Below, piece after piece: positions 16,476-25,875 of a stretch of DNA of 64,000 nucleotides. The notes beneath the pieces were generated by a model that was given only the letters and a program-made list of their open reading frames with translations, searched no databases and was not told where the DNA came from. This stretch comes from Micromonospora echinofusca (GTDB lineage: Bacteria; Actinomycetota; Actinomycetes; Mycobacteriales; Micromonosporaceae). The DNA is taken from contig NZ_LT607733.1 in assembly GCF_900091445.1 (NCBI RefSeq), positions 2,682,501 through 2,746,500 of the forward strand, given 5' to 3'. The position numbers were made by a program, and so were the translations under genes. Position 1 is the stretch's first letter; every line of letters starts with the position of its first letter.

Positions 16476-17513
16476 TCAGTCGCGGTCGGCCGCCCGACGA
16501 CGCAACAGCTCGACCGCCTCGTCGACCCGGCCGCGTTCGGTGAGCAGCGTCAGCAGCAGCGGAAGGTGCCGCCACCCGCCGCCGTCGACGGCCTGCCGCA
16601 GCAGGGCGACCGCCTCCTCGTGCCGGCCCCCGGCGGCCAGTAGGGCGGCCAGCTCGTCGCGGGCGCGCGGATCGCCCTGCTCGGCGGCGATCCGCCAGTA
16701 CCGTTCCGCCTCGTCGGTGCGGCCCTGCTCGGCGCGCAGCGCGGCGAGCCGGGCGGCGGCGTGCCAGTCGCCGTGCTCGGCGCGTACGCGCAGCTCCTCC
16801 GTGCGTCCCCGGTCGGCCAGCAGGTCGACCAGGACGCTGCCCGCCCCGTCCGCGCCGGCCCGGTCGAGGTCGCGCAGGTAGCCGGTCGGGTCGGGTACCG
16901 CCACCAGGCCGGCGGACTCGGGGCCGAAGAAGCGGCTGCCGCCGAACTCGCGCCGGAGCTGGTCGTCGAGGTCGTCCGCGAGCGCGATCATGGCGCGCAG
17001 GGCCAGCAGCAGGTGGGTGGGCGCGAAGTCCTGCCCGAAGACGGGGATGGACGCCCAGACGGTGTCCCCGGTGCAGTAGACCCGACCGATCACGAGCCCG
17101 TTGGTGAGGTCGGAGAGGCGGCGGTACAGCGACTCGGTCGGGTCCACGCCGGTGAGCAGCGGGGAGAACACGTCGACCAGCGGCGGGTCGTCCTGCGCCC
17201 GTACGAAGATCATGGCGGAGCCGGCGCGGATGCCGACGTCGCCGTCGGCGTCGACCCGTAACTGGTCGGTGGTGACGCCCAGGAGGCCGGCGAGCACCGC
17301 CCTGACCCGGTGGGTCAACTTCCCGTCGCCGTCGTCACCGGTCCCGGGGCCGGGGAGCGGGTCGACGGTGCGGGCGGCGGGGGTCACGGGACGCGCGGCC
17401 AGCGCGGCGGCGAGCCGCGTCCGGGCCGGTACGGGAACCGCCGTGGCGGTGGTGGCCGGGCGGGCGGCCAGCGCGGAGACGAAACGGGCCAGCAGGCTCT
17501 CACGCGGCGTCAT
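16476..17513 (-). CDS. YbjN-like domain protein with TPR/Sel1-type repeats
   Basis: The protein has 345 residues. After a low-complexity N-terminus, residues about 65-195 look like a YbjN or T3SS-chaperone-like sensory fold (VRAVLAGLLGV ... VFSPLLTGVDPTESLYRRLSDLTNGLVIGRVYCTGDTVWASIPV). From about 230 to the end there are tandem helical repeats (GDWHAAARLAALRAEQGRTDEAERYWRIAAEQGDPRAR...), i.e. tetratricopeptide repeats for protein binding. It overlaps the upstream small membrane-protein gene by 14 bases. A scaffold role is likely; the partner is unknown. Confidence 0.7.
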   Translation of the reverse strand: MTPRESLLARFVSALAARPATTATAVPVPARTRLAAALAARPVTPAARTVDPLPGPGTGDDGDGKLTHRVRAVLAGLLGVTTDQLRVDADGDVGIRAGSAMIFVRAQDDPPLVDVFSPLLTGVDPTESLYRRLSDLTNGLVIGRVYCTGDTVWASIPVFGQDFAPTHLLLALRAMIALADDLDDQLRREFGGSRFFGPESAGLVAVPDPTGYLRDLDRAGADGAGSVLVDLLADRGRTEELRVRAEHGDWHAAARLAALRAEQGRTDEAERYWRIAAEQGDPRARDELAALLAAGGRHEEAVALLRQAVDGGGWRHLPLLLTLLTERGRVDEAVELLRRRAADRD

Positions 17514-17859
17514 CGTGCTCGCCGCCCGTGTCGCCTCGACCCGTGTCGGCCGGTCGGTCCGCCACCCGGACCTGGTCGAACATCTTGGCGATCACCAGCG
17601 GCGCCGCGACGCCGAAGGTGAAGCTGGCGAAGGCGGTGGTGGCCAGCCCACCCGCACCGGCCGCCGCGGCGAGGCCGGTGCCGGCCATGGTCCTGAGCAG
17701 CACCGCGAACACGACGATCGGGGCGTCCCGCCGGTCCCGCCACGGCCACTGCCACCGGCCCCCGGACTCGCTGGTCGGGCGCATCATCCCGGAGAGGTTC
17801 AGCGCCTCGGCCACCGCGCTGCCGACCAGTCCCCACATCGCGGCCACCCATAGAGACAC
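17500..17859 (-). CDS. Small membrane protein, unidentified
   Basis: The 119-residue protein has an N-terminal hydrophobic helix (SLWVAAMWGLVGSAVAEAL), a tryptophan/arginine-rich loop (GGRWQWPWRDRRD) and two further hydrophobic segments (about 46-72 and 75-92), then an acidic cytosolic tail. The GTG at 17859 follows AGGG. It is the first gene of a two-gene unit with the TPR protein. No known motif. Confidence 0.55.
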   Translation of the reverse strand: MSLWVAAMWGLVGSAVAEALNLSGMMRPTSESGGRWQWPWRDRRDAPIVVFAVLLRTMAGTGLAAAAGAGGLATTAFASFTFGVAAPLVIAKMFDQVRVADRPADTGRGDTGGEHDDAA

Positions 17860-18063
17860 ATCCCTACCGTACTGACCGCCCGCCGCGGCGGTCACACCAG
17901 CCCTCGGCTCGTCCCGGCGGCCCCGTCGACGCCGTCCCCGACGGTAGGACGCCGGGGCAACGCGCCGCCCCGACGTCGCGCGGTCCCGTCGTCCCGCCGT
18001 CGGCGACGGCTCGTATCCTTTCCGCGAACCTTCGGTGGGCTTTCGAGGATGAAAGGACACGGT

Positions 18064-19977
18064 GTGAGCAACCGGGCCGAGACGTTGGAGTTCCAGGCCG
18101 AGGCGCGTCAGCTGCTCCAGCTGATGGTCCACTCGATCTATTCGAACAAGGACGTCTTCCTGCGTGAACTGATCTCGAACGCCTCGGACGCGCTGGACAA
18201 GCTGCGCCTGGCGTCGATGGTCGACAAGGACCTGGAGGTCGACACCTCCGACCTGCACATCGAGATCGAGGTCGACAAGGCGGCGCGTACGCTGACCGTC
18301 CGGGACAACGGCATCGGCATGTCCCGCGACGAGGTCGTCCAGGTGATCGGCACGATCGCCAAGTCGGGTACGGCCGAGCTGCTGCGCAAGCTGCGCGAGT
18401 CCTCCGACGCCGGCGCGCGGCAGGAGCTGATCGGCCAGTTCGGCGTGGGCTTCTACGCGGCGTTCATGGTCGCCGACCGGGTGGAGCTGGTGACCCGCCG
18501 GGCGGGGGAGAGCGGCGGCACCCGCTGGGAGTCGGCCGGCGAGGGCACGTACTCCGTCGAGCCGGTCGAGCAGGCGCCGCAGGGCACCTCGGTGACCCTG
18601 CACCTCAAGCCGGCCGACGACGAGGACAACCTGCACGACTACACCGCCGAATGGACGATCCGCGAGATCGTCAAGCGCTACTCGGACTTCATTGCCTGGC
18701 CGATCCGGATGACCGTCGAGCGTCCCGGCGAGGGCGACGAGACCAGCACCGAGACCCAGACGCTCAACTCGATGAAGGCGCTCTGGGCCCGCTCCCGCGA
18801 CGAGGTCGACGAAGCCGAGTACAAGGAGTTCTACAAGCACGTCAGCCACGACTGGGCGGACCCGCTGGACATCGTGCACATGCGGGGCGAGGGCACCTTC
18901 GAGTACGAGGCCCTGCTGTTCATCCCGTCGCACGCGCCGCTGGACCTGTTCGCCCCGCAGGGCCGCCGTGGCGTGCAACTCTACGTCAAGCGCGTCTTCA
19001 TCATGGACGACTGCGAAGCGCTCATGCCCAACTACCTGCGCTTCGTCAAGGGCGTCGTGGACGCGCACGACCTGTCGCTGAACATCTCCCGGGAGATCCT
19101 CCAGCAGGACCGGCAGATCCAGGTCGTCCGTCGCCGCCTGGTCAAGAAGATCCTGGCCACGGTCAAGGACATGAAGGCCAACCACGCCGAGCGCTACCGC
19201 ACCTTCTGGACCGAGTTCGGGGCTGCGGTCAAGGAGGGCCTGATCGACGACACGGAGAACCGGGACACCCTCCTGGAGATCCTGTCGGTGGCCTCCACCC
19301 ACGACCCGGCCGAGCCCACCGACCTCGCCGGCTACGTCGGTCGGATGAAGGACGGGCAGAGCGACATCTACTACGCCACCGGCGACTCGCGCACGATGAT
19401 CGAGAACTCGCCGCACATGGAGGCGTTCCGCGCCAAGGGCTACGAGGTGCTGCTGCTCACCGACCCCGTGGACGAGGTGTGGATCGAGCGCGTCGGCCAG
19501 TACGACGGCAGGACGCTGCGCTCCATCGCCAAGGGGCAGGTGGACCTCGACACCGAGGAGGAGAAGAAGGAGGCCGAGGCCGAGCGCGAGCAGCAGCGCA
19601 AGGACTTCGCCGACCTGCTCACCTGGATGGGCACGACCCTCGCCGACTCCGTCAAGGAGGTCCGCCTCTCCTCCCGGCTGACCACCTCGCCCGCCTGCGT
19701 CGTCGGCGACGCCCACGACATCACCCCGACCCTGGAGAAGATGTACCGGGCGATGGGGCACGAGGTGCCGGCGGTCAAGCGGATCCTGGAGCTCAACCCC
19801 GGGCACCCGCTGGTCACCGGCCTGCGCAAGGCGCACGAGCAGGGCGGCACCGAGGAGTCGCTGAAGGAGACCGCCGAGCTGCTGTACGGTCTGGCGCTGC
19901 TCGCCGAGGGCGGGGAGCTGGCCGACCCGTCCCGGTTCACCCGTATCCTCGCCGACCGTCTCGCCCGTACCCTCTAG
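18064..19977 (+). CDS. htpG: Hsp90 chaperone HtpG
   Basis: The 637-residue protein covers the full Hsp90 architecture: N-terminal GHKL ATPase (VFLRELISNASDALDK, DNGIGM, GQFGVGFYAAFM), middle domain with the catalytic-loop arginine region (NISREILQQDR), and C-terminal dimerisation domain. The GTG at 18064 is preferred over ATG 18049 because AAAGGA precedes it by 6 bases and family homology starts there. It is an ATP-driven cytosolic chaperone. No CIRCE or HAIR element is seen in the 200-bp upstream gap (17860-18063). Confidence 0.95.
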   Translation: MSNRAETLEFQAEARQLLQLMVHSIYSNKDVFLRELISNASDALDKLRLASMVDKDLEVDTSDLHIEIEVDKAARTLTVRDNGIGMSRDEVVQVIGTIAKSGTAELLRKLRESSDAGARQELIGQFGVGFYAAFMVADRVELVTRRAGESGGTRWESAGEGTYSVEPVEQAPQGTSVTLHLKPADDEDNLHDYTAEWTIREIVKRYSDFIAWPIRMTVERPGEGDETSTETQTLNSMKALWARSRDEVDEAEYKEFYKHVSHDWADPLDIVHMRGEGTFEYEALLFIPSHAPLDLFAPQGRRGVQLYVKRVFIMDDCEALMPNYLRFVKGVVDAHDLSLNISREILQQDRQIQVVRRRLVKKILATVKDMKANHAERYRTFWTEFGAAVKEGLIDDTENRDTLLEILSVASTHDPAEPTDLAGYVGRMKDGQSDIYYATGDSRTMIENSPHMEAFRAKGYEVLLLTDPVDEVWIERVGQYDGRTLRSIAKGQVDLDTEEEKKEAEAEREQQRKDFADLLTWMGTTLADSVKEVRLSSRLTTSPACVVGDAHDITPTLEKMYRAMGHEVPAVKRILELNPGHPLVTGLRKAHEQGGTEESLKETAELLYGLALLAEGGELADPSRFTRILADRLARTL

Positions 19978-20023
19978 GCGGGTTCCCGGCGCGGGCTGCC
20001 GCGTGGCGGTGACCGTCGGACGC

Positions 20024-20081
20024 CGAGGTCTCCGGTGTCCGGGTCCTCCGACCAGGAAGGATCCGGATGCCGGAGACCTCG
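20024..20081 (+). terminator. Nested inverted repeat after htpG
   Basis: Twelve-bp perfect arms (20024-20035 and 20070-20081) enclose a second, weaker repeat (TCCGG/TCCGGA with TCCTCC/AGGAAGGA). This is a likely terminator for htpG, 47 bp past its stop. Confidence 0.5.
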
Positions 20082-20155
20082 CGGCCGACGAGGCGGCACC
20101 GCACCGACCGGCGTGCGGGCGTGGAAACCTCGCCGGCCGGGTATTCCCGGCGGTC

Positions 20156-21085
20156 ATGAGCACGAGCAGCACGGCGGGCGACGGCCCGGCGAGCGCGGCC
20201 CGGGTGGGCACGGTCGCGGTCGTCGCCCACCGGAAGAAGACCCTGGGCGGCGGCCTCGACGAGCTGCGCGCCGAGCTGGCCGGCGCGGGGGTCGAGCGCC
20301 TGATCTGGTACGAGGTGCCGAAGAGCCGCAAGGCGCCGAAGAAGGTCCGCAAGGCACTCAAGAAGGGTGCCGAGCTGGTCTTCGTGTGGGGCGGCGACGG
20401 CATGGTGCAGCGCTGCGCCGACGCCCTCGCCGGCTCCGGCGCCGCCATGGCCATCGTGCCCGCCGGCACCGCCAACCTCTTCGCCGCCAACCTGGGCGTC
20501 CCGGAGGACCTGCCCGAGGCGGTCCGGATCGGTCTGCACGGCCGCCGCCGCGCCCTCGACCTGGGCAGGATCAACGGCGAGCACTTCGCCGTGATGGCCG
20601 GCGCGGGCTTCGACGGCGACCTCATCCGGGAGGCCGACCGCAAGCTCAAGGGCCGGCTCGGTCGCCTCGCCTACATGTGGACGGGGCTGCGGCACGTCCG
20701 TGGTGAACTGGTGCGCACCCGGATCACGGTCGACGGCACCCGGTGGTTCGACGGCGACGCGAGCTGCGTGCTGTTCGGCAACGTCGGCACGATCACCGGC
20801 GGCATCCCGGCGTTCGACGACGCCCGCCCCGACGACGGCTGCCTGGAGATCGGCGTGTCCACCGCCGACGGCGCGGTGGACTGGGCGCGCACCCTGGGCC
20901 GGATGGCCGCCGGCCGCTCGGAGGAGTCGCCGTTCGTACGGATCACCCGGGGCCGCAGGATCAAGGTCCGGCTCGCCGCCCCGCGCACGTACGAGCTGGA
21001 CGGCGGCGCGCGCGGGGAGACCACCAGGCTCAAGGTGCGGGTGGTGCCCGGGGCGCTGACCGTCTGCTGCCCCCCGACGCACTGA
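20156..21085 (+). CDS. Diacylglycerol/sphingosine kinase-like lipid kinase
   Basis: The 309-residue protein has the DAGK catalytic signature: VFVWGGDGMVQRCADAL (GGDG, ATP-binding), IVPAGTANLFAANLG, and MAGAGFDGDLI plus CVLFGNVGTITGG in the C-terminal sandwich. The N-terminus (TVAVVAHRKKTLGGGLDELR) fits the start of the Rossmann-like fold. The ATG at 20156 is chosen because homology begins about 17 residues later; the longer frame upstream crosses the htpG terminator. It probably phosphorylates diacylglycerol or a related lipid at the membrane. Confidence 0.85.
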   Translation: MSTSSTAGDGPASAARVGTVAVVAHRKKTLGGGLDELRAELAGAGVERLIWYEVPKSRKAPKKVRKALKKGAELVFVWGGDGMVQRCADALAGSGAAMAIVPAGTANLFAANLGVPEDLPEAVRIGLHGRRRALDLGRINGEHFAVMAGAGFDGDLIREADRKLKGRLGRLAYMWTGLRHVRGELVRTRITVDGTRWFDGDASCVLFGNVGTITGGIPAFDDARPDDGCLEIGVSTADGAVDWARTLGRMAAGRSEESPFVRITRGRRIKVRLAAPRTYELDGGARGETTRLKVRVVPGALTVCCPPTH

Positions 21086-21129
21086 CCGGCCGCCCGCCGC
21101 GGGCGACACGCGGAGCCGGACGTTCCGCG

Positions 21130-21825
21130 TCAGGTGAGGCGGGCGCCGGCCGGAGTGGCGGGCACCAGGTGGCGGGTGATCCACAGCGGCGAGGTGACGG
21201 CGTTGCCCATCACCACCGCGTGGGCACCGGCGGCGAACGCCGCTCCGATCTGCTCGACGCTGCGGTAGCGACCCTCGGCGATCACCGGCACCGTCAGCAC
21301 ACCGGCGAGGCGGGCCAGCAGCGTCAGGTCCGGTCCGTCGGTCGGTGAGCTGGCCGGGGTGTAGCCGGCGAGGGTCGTCGCGACGGCGTCCGCGCCGGCC
21401 CGCACGGCGGCCACGCCCTCCTCGACGGTGGAGACGTCGGCGAGCACCAGCGCGTCGGTCCGTTCCCGGAGCGCCCGTACCGTGTCGGCGAAGCTGCGAC
21501 CGTCCGGGCGGGGACGGTCGGTGGCGTCCACGGCGACGATGTGGGCGCCGGCTGCGGCGACGTCGAGCGCGTGCGCCGCCGTCGGGGTGATGAACACCCC
21601 GTCGACGCCTTGCTTGTGCAGCCCGATGACCGGCACGTCGACGGCGGCGCGGATCGCCCGGACGTCGGCGGTGCCGTTGGCCCGCACGGCCACCGCGCCG
21701 CCGCGCACCACCGCCGCGGCCACCCGGGCCTGCACGTACGGGTCGCGCATCGGGTCGTCGGGGTCGTCGAGCAGCGGCTGGCAGGAGACCACGAGGCCGC
21801 CGGCCAGCTGGTCGAACACGTTCAC
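21130..21825 (-). CDS. nanE: N-acetylmannosamine-6-phosphate 2-epimerase
   Basis: The 231-residue TIM-barrel protein has NanE signatures: LAGGLVVSCQP at the start, VIGLHKQG, VDATDRPRPDG and VIAEGRYRSVEQI. It converts ManNAc-6-P to GlcNAc-6-P. Last gene of a seven-gene minus-strand unit; its ATG overlaps the ROK kinase stop (ATGA). No NanA lyase is in the window. Confidence 0.9.
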   Translation of the reverse strand: MNVFDQLAGGLVVSCQPLLDDPDDPMRDPYVQARVAAAVVRGGAVAVRANGTADVRAIRAAVDVPVIGLHKQGVDGVFITPTAAHALDVAAAGAHIVAVDATDRPRPDGRSFADTVRALRERTDALVLADVSTVEEGVAAVRAGADAVATTLAGYTPASSPTDGPDLTLLARLAGVLTVPVIAEGRYRSVEQIGAAFAAGAHAVVMGNAVTSPLWITRHLVPATPAGARLT

Positions 21826-22781
21826 GCTCTCGTCCTCTCATCGGTGGGCACGGCCGGGATGCCGTCCGCCTGCCCGTCGTGGCCGGGTTGGCCGGCCAGC
21901 CGGGCGGCGCCCACGACGACCGCGTCGGCGCCGAGCGCCGCGGGGAGCAGGGGCACGTCCGCCCAGGCCGCGGGCAGTTCGGCGGTGAAGGCGGCGCGGG
22001 CCGCGGGCAGCAGGGCGTCGGCCGCCCCGCCGGCGAGCACCACGGCCTGCGGGTCGAGCAGGGCGACCAGCCCCGCGAGCGCCCGGCCGAGCGCCGTCGC
22101 GGCGCGCTCCACCACCTCGTGGGCGACGGGCTCGCCGGTCGCCGCCCGCTCGGCCACGTCCCGTCCGCTGATCCGCACGCCGGTCTGCAGGGCGTACGCG
22201 GCGGCGAGTCCCGTGCCCGAGGCGATGCCCTCCAGGTGCCCGTACCGGCCGCAGCCGCAGCGCAGCCGCTCGGCGCCGGGAGCCGGCAGGTGCCCCACCT
22301 CGCCGGCGCCACCCCGGGCGCCGGTGGAGATCCGGCCGCCCCGCAGCAGCGCGCCGCCCAGGCCGGTACCGACCGCGACCAGCAGCAGCTCCCGCCGGCC
22401 CCGGGCGGCACCCACCCAGCTCTCGCCGAGCCCGGCGGCGTTCACGTCGTTGGTGACCCGGACCGGTCGGGCCAGCCGCGCGGCCAGCTCGTCGGCGACC
22501 GGCGTACCGGACCAGCCGGGCAGGCTGTCGGTGGCGTACCGGATGGTGCCGGTGCCCGGGTCGACCGTGCCGGCGGTGCCCACGCCGACCGGGCCGGCGT
22601 CGCCCGGATCGAGCAGTTCCCGGGCGAGTCGTGCGGCGGTGTCCAGCACGGCCGCCGGCCCCGACCCGGCCGGGGTGGGTGCCAGGCGACGCCCCAGCAC
22701 CTCGCCGTCGGCACCGACCAGCGCCGCCGCCGTCTTCGTGCCGCCGATGTCGACGCCCACCCGGGCGGTCGGCACCGTCAT
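21822..22781 (-). CDS. nanK: ROK-family sugar kinase, likely N-acetylmannosamine kinase
   Basis: The 319-residue kinase has the phosphate motif VGVDIGGTKTAAAL at residues 7-20, the central VGTGLGGALL, GAGEVGHLP with the zinc-ligand His, and the ROK zinc loop. The loop reads CGCGRYGHLE: the third cysteine of the usual CxCGxxGCxE is replaced by His, which can still bind zinc. Placement directly before nanE supports ManNAc as substrate, but ROK specificity cannot be read from sequence. The start overlaps the permease stop (ATGA). Confidence 0.8.
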   Translation of the reverse strand: MTVPTARVGVDIGGTKTAAALVGADGEVLGRRLAPTPAGSGPAAVLDTAARLARELLDPGDAGPVGVGTAGTVDPGTGTIRYATDSLPGWSGTPVADELAARLARPVRVTNDVNAAGLGESWVGAARGRRELLLVAVGTGLGGALLRGGRISTGARGGAGEVGHLPAPGAERLRCGCGRYGHLEGIASGTGLAAAYALQTGVRISGRDVAERAATGEPVAHEVVERAATALGRALAGLVALLDPQAVVLAGGAADALLPAARAAFTAELPAAWADVPLLPAALGADAVVVGAARLAGQPGHDGQADGIPAVPTDERTRA

Positions 22782-23620
22782 CCCTTGAGCCCGGTGTGCG
22801 CCAGGCCCTCGACGAACTGCTTCTGCGCGATGACGAAGACCACCAGGACCGGCAGCGCGGTCATCGACGCCGCGGCGAGCTGGACGTTCCACATCGGGCC
22901 GCCGTAGGCGTCGACGAACTGGGTGAGCGCCTGCGGCAGGGTGAACTTCTCCGGCGAGGAGAGGAACACGATCGGTTCCAGGTAGAGGTTCCAGCTGTGC
23001 AGGAAGGTGAAGATGGCGACCGCGCCCAGCGCGGGCCGCGACAGCGGCAGGGCGATCTTCCAGAAGGTGGCGAACCGGCCCAGCCCGTCCACCCGGGCTG
23101 CCTCCTCCAGCTCGCCGGGGAGGCTGATGAAGAACTGCCGCATGATGAAGGTCGCCAGCACGCTCGGCGCCCCGAGGATCGGCACCAGGATCAGCGGCCA
23201 GTGGGTGTCGACGAGGCCCAGCTTGAAGAACATCTGGAACAGCGGCACGATTGTCACCTCGCTCGGGATGAGCAGGCCGGCGAGGATCACCAGGAAGAGC
23301 ACGTTCTGGCCGGGGAAGCGGATCCGCGCGAAGGCGTACCCGGCCAACGCCGCCACCGCCAGGGTGCCGACGGTGACCACCAGCGCGATGTAGAGGCTGT
23401 TCAGGTACTGCTGGCCGAACGGCTGCAACTCGAACACCCGCCGGTACGCGTCCAGCTCCGCGTCGACCGGCAGCAGCTTCGGCGGGAAGGCGAAGATGTC
23501 CGACACCGGCTTCAGCGACGAGGTGACCATCCACCAGGTCGGGAAGACGAACGGGACCGCCAGGACCATCAACACCCCGTAGAGCAGCAGCTTGGTCCGG
23601 CGCGACAGCTCACGACTCAT
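22778..23620 (-). CDS. Carbohydrate ABC transporter permease (MalG/CUT1 type)
   Basis: The 280-residue inner-membrane protein has six predicted helices and the CUT1 EAA loop EEAARVDGLGRFATFWKIALPLSRPALG, which docks on the ATPase. The C-terminal end is short and MalG-like. It overlaps the upstream permease by 11 bases and the kinase gene by 4. No ATP-binding subunit is encoded here; a shared MsiK-type ATPase, as in streptomycetes, is the likely partner. Confidence 0.9.
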   Translation of the reverse strand: MSRELSRRTKLLLYGVLMVLAVPFVFPTWWMVTSSLKPVSDIFAFPPKLLPVDAELDAYRRVFELQPFGQQYLNSLYIALVVTVGTLAVAALAGYAFARIRFPGQNVLFLVILAGLLIPSEVTIVPLFQMFFKLGLVDTHWPLILVPILGAPSVLATFIMRQFFISLPGELEEAARVDGLGRFATFWKIALPLSRPALGAVAIFTFLHSWNLYLEPIVFLSSPEKFTLPQALTQFVDAYGGPMWNVQLAAASMTALPVLVVFVIAQKQFVEGLAHTGLKG

Positions 23621-24557
23621 GGTGGACCCACCTCTTCCGCATCTGCCACTGGAGCACGGTGAGCGCGAGCACGATGACGAACAGGACGATCGACAGGGTG
23701 GCGCCGTAACCGAAGTGATGGAACTGGAACGCCTGCTGGTAGAGGTAGTAGACGAGCACCGTGGTCGAGGTGCCCGGGCCGCCCTGGGTGAGCACGGCGA
23801 TCTGCGCGAAGACCTGCAACGAGCCGACCACCGTGATGATCGACGTGAGCAGGATGGTCGGGCTGATCATCGGTACGGTGATCCGCCAGAACTGGCGCAG
23901 CCGGCTCGCCCCGTCCACCTCGGCGGCCTCGTACAGCTCGGCCGGCACCCCCTGGAGCGCGGCCAGGAAGAGCACCATGTTGAGGCCGACGTTCTTGAAC
24001 ACCTGCACCACCACGACCGAGAACATGGCGGTGCCCTCACCACGCAGCCAGTTCGGCCCGTCCACGCCGATCGTGTCGAGCAGGCCGTTCACGCCGCCGT
24101 TGTCCTGCAACAGGAACCCCCACACGATGGTCCAGGCGACCAGCGAGACGACCACGGGGGAGAAGAACAGGGTGCGGAACAGGATCGTCCCGCGCAGCTT
24201 CTGGTTGAGCAGTACGGCCAGCAGCAGGGCCAGGCCGAGGTTGAACACCACCAGCCCGACCGAGAACAGGCCGGTGGCCCGCAGCACCGAGCCCAGGTTG
24301 GTGTCCTCGGCGAGGGCCGCGTAGTTCTCGGTGCCGACGAAGTCGAACGTGCCGGCCAGCACGTTCCACTCGTGCAGGCTGTACCAGACCACCAGGATCA
24401 GCGGCAGGATCACGAAGACGGCGCTGCCGAGCAGCTGGGGAGCGATGAACAGGTAACCGGTGAGCTGGTCGCGGCGGCGACTGGTCCAGTACGGCCGCGA
24501 CCGGTCCCGGGTGGGCGGGGCCTCGACCCCGCCCACCGTCGTGTCCGTCTGGGACAT
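23610..24557 (-). CDS. Sugar ABC transporter permease (MalF/CUT1 type)
   Basis: The 315-residue protein has six helices after a basic N-terminal cytosolic stretch (RDRSRPYWTSRRRDQ). The EAA loop is YEAAEVDGASRLRQFWRITVPMISPTIL. It forms the heterodimeric channel with the next permease. It starts 12 bases after the binding-protein gene, in the same operon. Confidence 0.9.
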   Translation of the reverse strand: MSQTDTTVGGVEAPPTRDRSRPYWTSRRRDQLTGYLFIAPQLLGSAVFVILPLILVVWYSLHEWNVLAGTFDFVGTENYAALAEDTNLGSVLRATGLFSVGLVVFNLGLALLLAVLLNQKLRGTILFRTLFFSPVVVSLVAWTIVWGFLLQDNGGVNGLLDTIGVDGPNWLRGEGTAMFSVVVVQVFKNVGLNMVLFLAALQGVPAELYEAAEVDGASRLRQFWRITVPMISPTILLTSIITVVGSLQVFAQIAVLTQGGPGTSTTVLVYYLYQQAFQFHHFGYGATLSIVLFVIVLALTVLQWQMRKRWVHHES

Positions 24558-24568
24558 GGTCAGGCGCC

Positions 24569-25852
24569 CTACTTCGCCAGCAGCGGCTGGATCTTGGTGC
24601 AGACGCCGTCGAGGACGGCCTTGACGTCCGCGTCCGCCTTCCAGAGCGGGTCGAGCCCGGCGCGCACCTGCTGGCTGAGCTCGGCCTGCCCGGCGTGGCT
24701 GGGCTTGACCACGCCGTTGGTGATGCCGTCGATGACGACCTTCTGCAACTGCTCGGGCTTCAGCGTCGGGTTCGACTTGGCCAGCGTCTCCGCGGTGAGC
24801 TGCGACTGGCGCGGCGGCGGGAAGAACTGGGCCAGCTTGGCCGAGTTGGTGGGGTTCGTCAGGAAGGCGAGGAAGTCCGCCGCCGCGTCCGCGTTCTTGC
24901 TCTTCTTCATCACGCCGACGCCGGCCTGGCCGACCACGGAGTAGTTGCCCTTCGGCCCGGCCGGCAGCGGCACCAGGTCCCAGCCGAACCCGTCCGGCTT
25001 CAGCAGCGAGGCGCGGGAGATCTGGGTGACCGTCATGGCGGCGTCACCGGCGAAGAAGTCGGCGGTCGTACCCGGGCCGGGCAGCGCCTTGCCGGTGAAG
25101 ATCGCCTTGTGCAGGGTGGTCATCGCCTCGACCATCTCCGGGGCGGCGAAGCCGCAGGACTTGCCGTCCTCGCTCCACGCCTGGGCGCCCCAACCCGTCC
25201 AGACGGTCGACAGGTTGTCCCAGCCCTTGTAGTCGAAGTCGCGGATCACCAGGCCGGCCTTGCCGGTCGCGCCCGCGGTGGCGCCGGCGACGGTCAGCGC
25301 GGTGTCCCAGTTCCACTGCCCGGCCGCGATCAGCTCGGCCGGGGTCTTCTGCCCGGCCTTCTTGAGCAGGTCGGTGTTGACGAAGACCCCGAACGGCGAG
25401 GTGGAGAACGGGTACGCGTACAGCTTGCCCCCGTCCTGCCAGAGCTTGAGCGTGGCGGGGGAGATGTCGTCGTACTGGTAGCCCTCGGTCTTCTTGAGCT
25501 TGTCGTCCAGCGGCAGCAGCGCGCCGGAGGCGACGAAGTCGGGCGCCGAGTTCTCGAAGACCCAGGCCAGGTCGGGCGCGTTGCCGCCGGCGATCTGGGT
25601 GGTCAGCGTCGTGGTGTAGTTCTCGAACGGCAGCGGGTCGAACGTGATCGACGCGACGTCCGGGTGGCTCTTGCGGTACTCGTCGGCGATCTCGTTGAAC
25701 AGCTTGAGGTGCGCCTCGTTGGCCGACCAGACGGTCATCCGCAGACTGGCCGGACCCTTGTCCCCGGCCTCGTCACCGCCGCCGCAGGCGGTCAGGGCGA
25801 GGACGCCGGCCAGTGTCGCCGCGACACCGCGTACAGCCTTTCCCAATCTCAT
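24569..25852 (-). CDS. Extracellular sugar-binding lipoprotein of the ABC importer
   Basis: The 427-residue family 1 solute-binding protein has a signal peptide and lipobox (ALTA-C, acylated Cys at about 22). It carries typical cluster features (FNEIADEYRKSHPDV, FENYTTTLTTQIAGGNAPDL, VFVNTDLLKKAG). The ATG at 25852 has GAGGAGA in front. It captures the sugar outside the membrane for the two permeases. The co-transcribed NanK/NanE suggest an amino sugar or ManNAc-containing ligand; this is inference. Confidence 0.9.
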   Translation of the reverse strand: MRLGKAVRGVAATLAGVLALTACGGGDEAGDKGPASLRMTVWSANEAHLKLFNEIADEYRKSHPDVASITFDPLPFENYTTTLTTQIAGGNAPDLAWVFENSAPDFVASGALLPLDDKLKKTEGYQYDDISPATLKLWQDGGKLYAYPFSTSPFGVFVNTDLLKKAGQKTPAELIAAGQWNWDTALTVAGATAGATGKAGLVIRDFDYKGWDNLSTVWTGWGAQAWSEDGKSCGFAAPEMVEAMTTLHKAIFTGKALPGPGTTADFFAGDAAMTVTQISRASLLKPDGFGWDLVPLPAGPKGNYSVVGQAGVGVMKKSKNADAAADFLAFLTNPTNSAKLAQFFPPPRQSQLTAETLAKSNPTLKPEQLQKVVIDGITNGVVKPSHAGQAELSQQVRAGLDPLWKADADVKAVLDGVCTKIQPLLAK

Positions 25853-25875
25853 GATCTTCTCCTCAACGGGGGTGT

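Noticed and set aside
13678..16881. Open frame of more than 1000 codons antisense to the sensor kinase
   Set aside because: It is an antisense shadow; the minus strand shows unmistakable PAS, GAF, kinase and receiver motifs.
17860..18063. HrcA (CIRCE) or HspR (HAIR) site before htpG
   Set aside because: No inverted repeat of either type is present.
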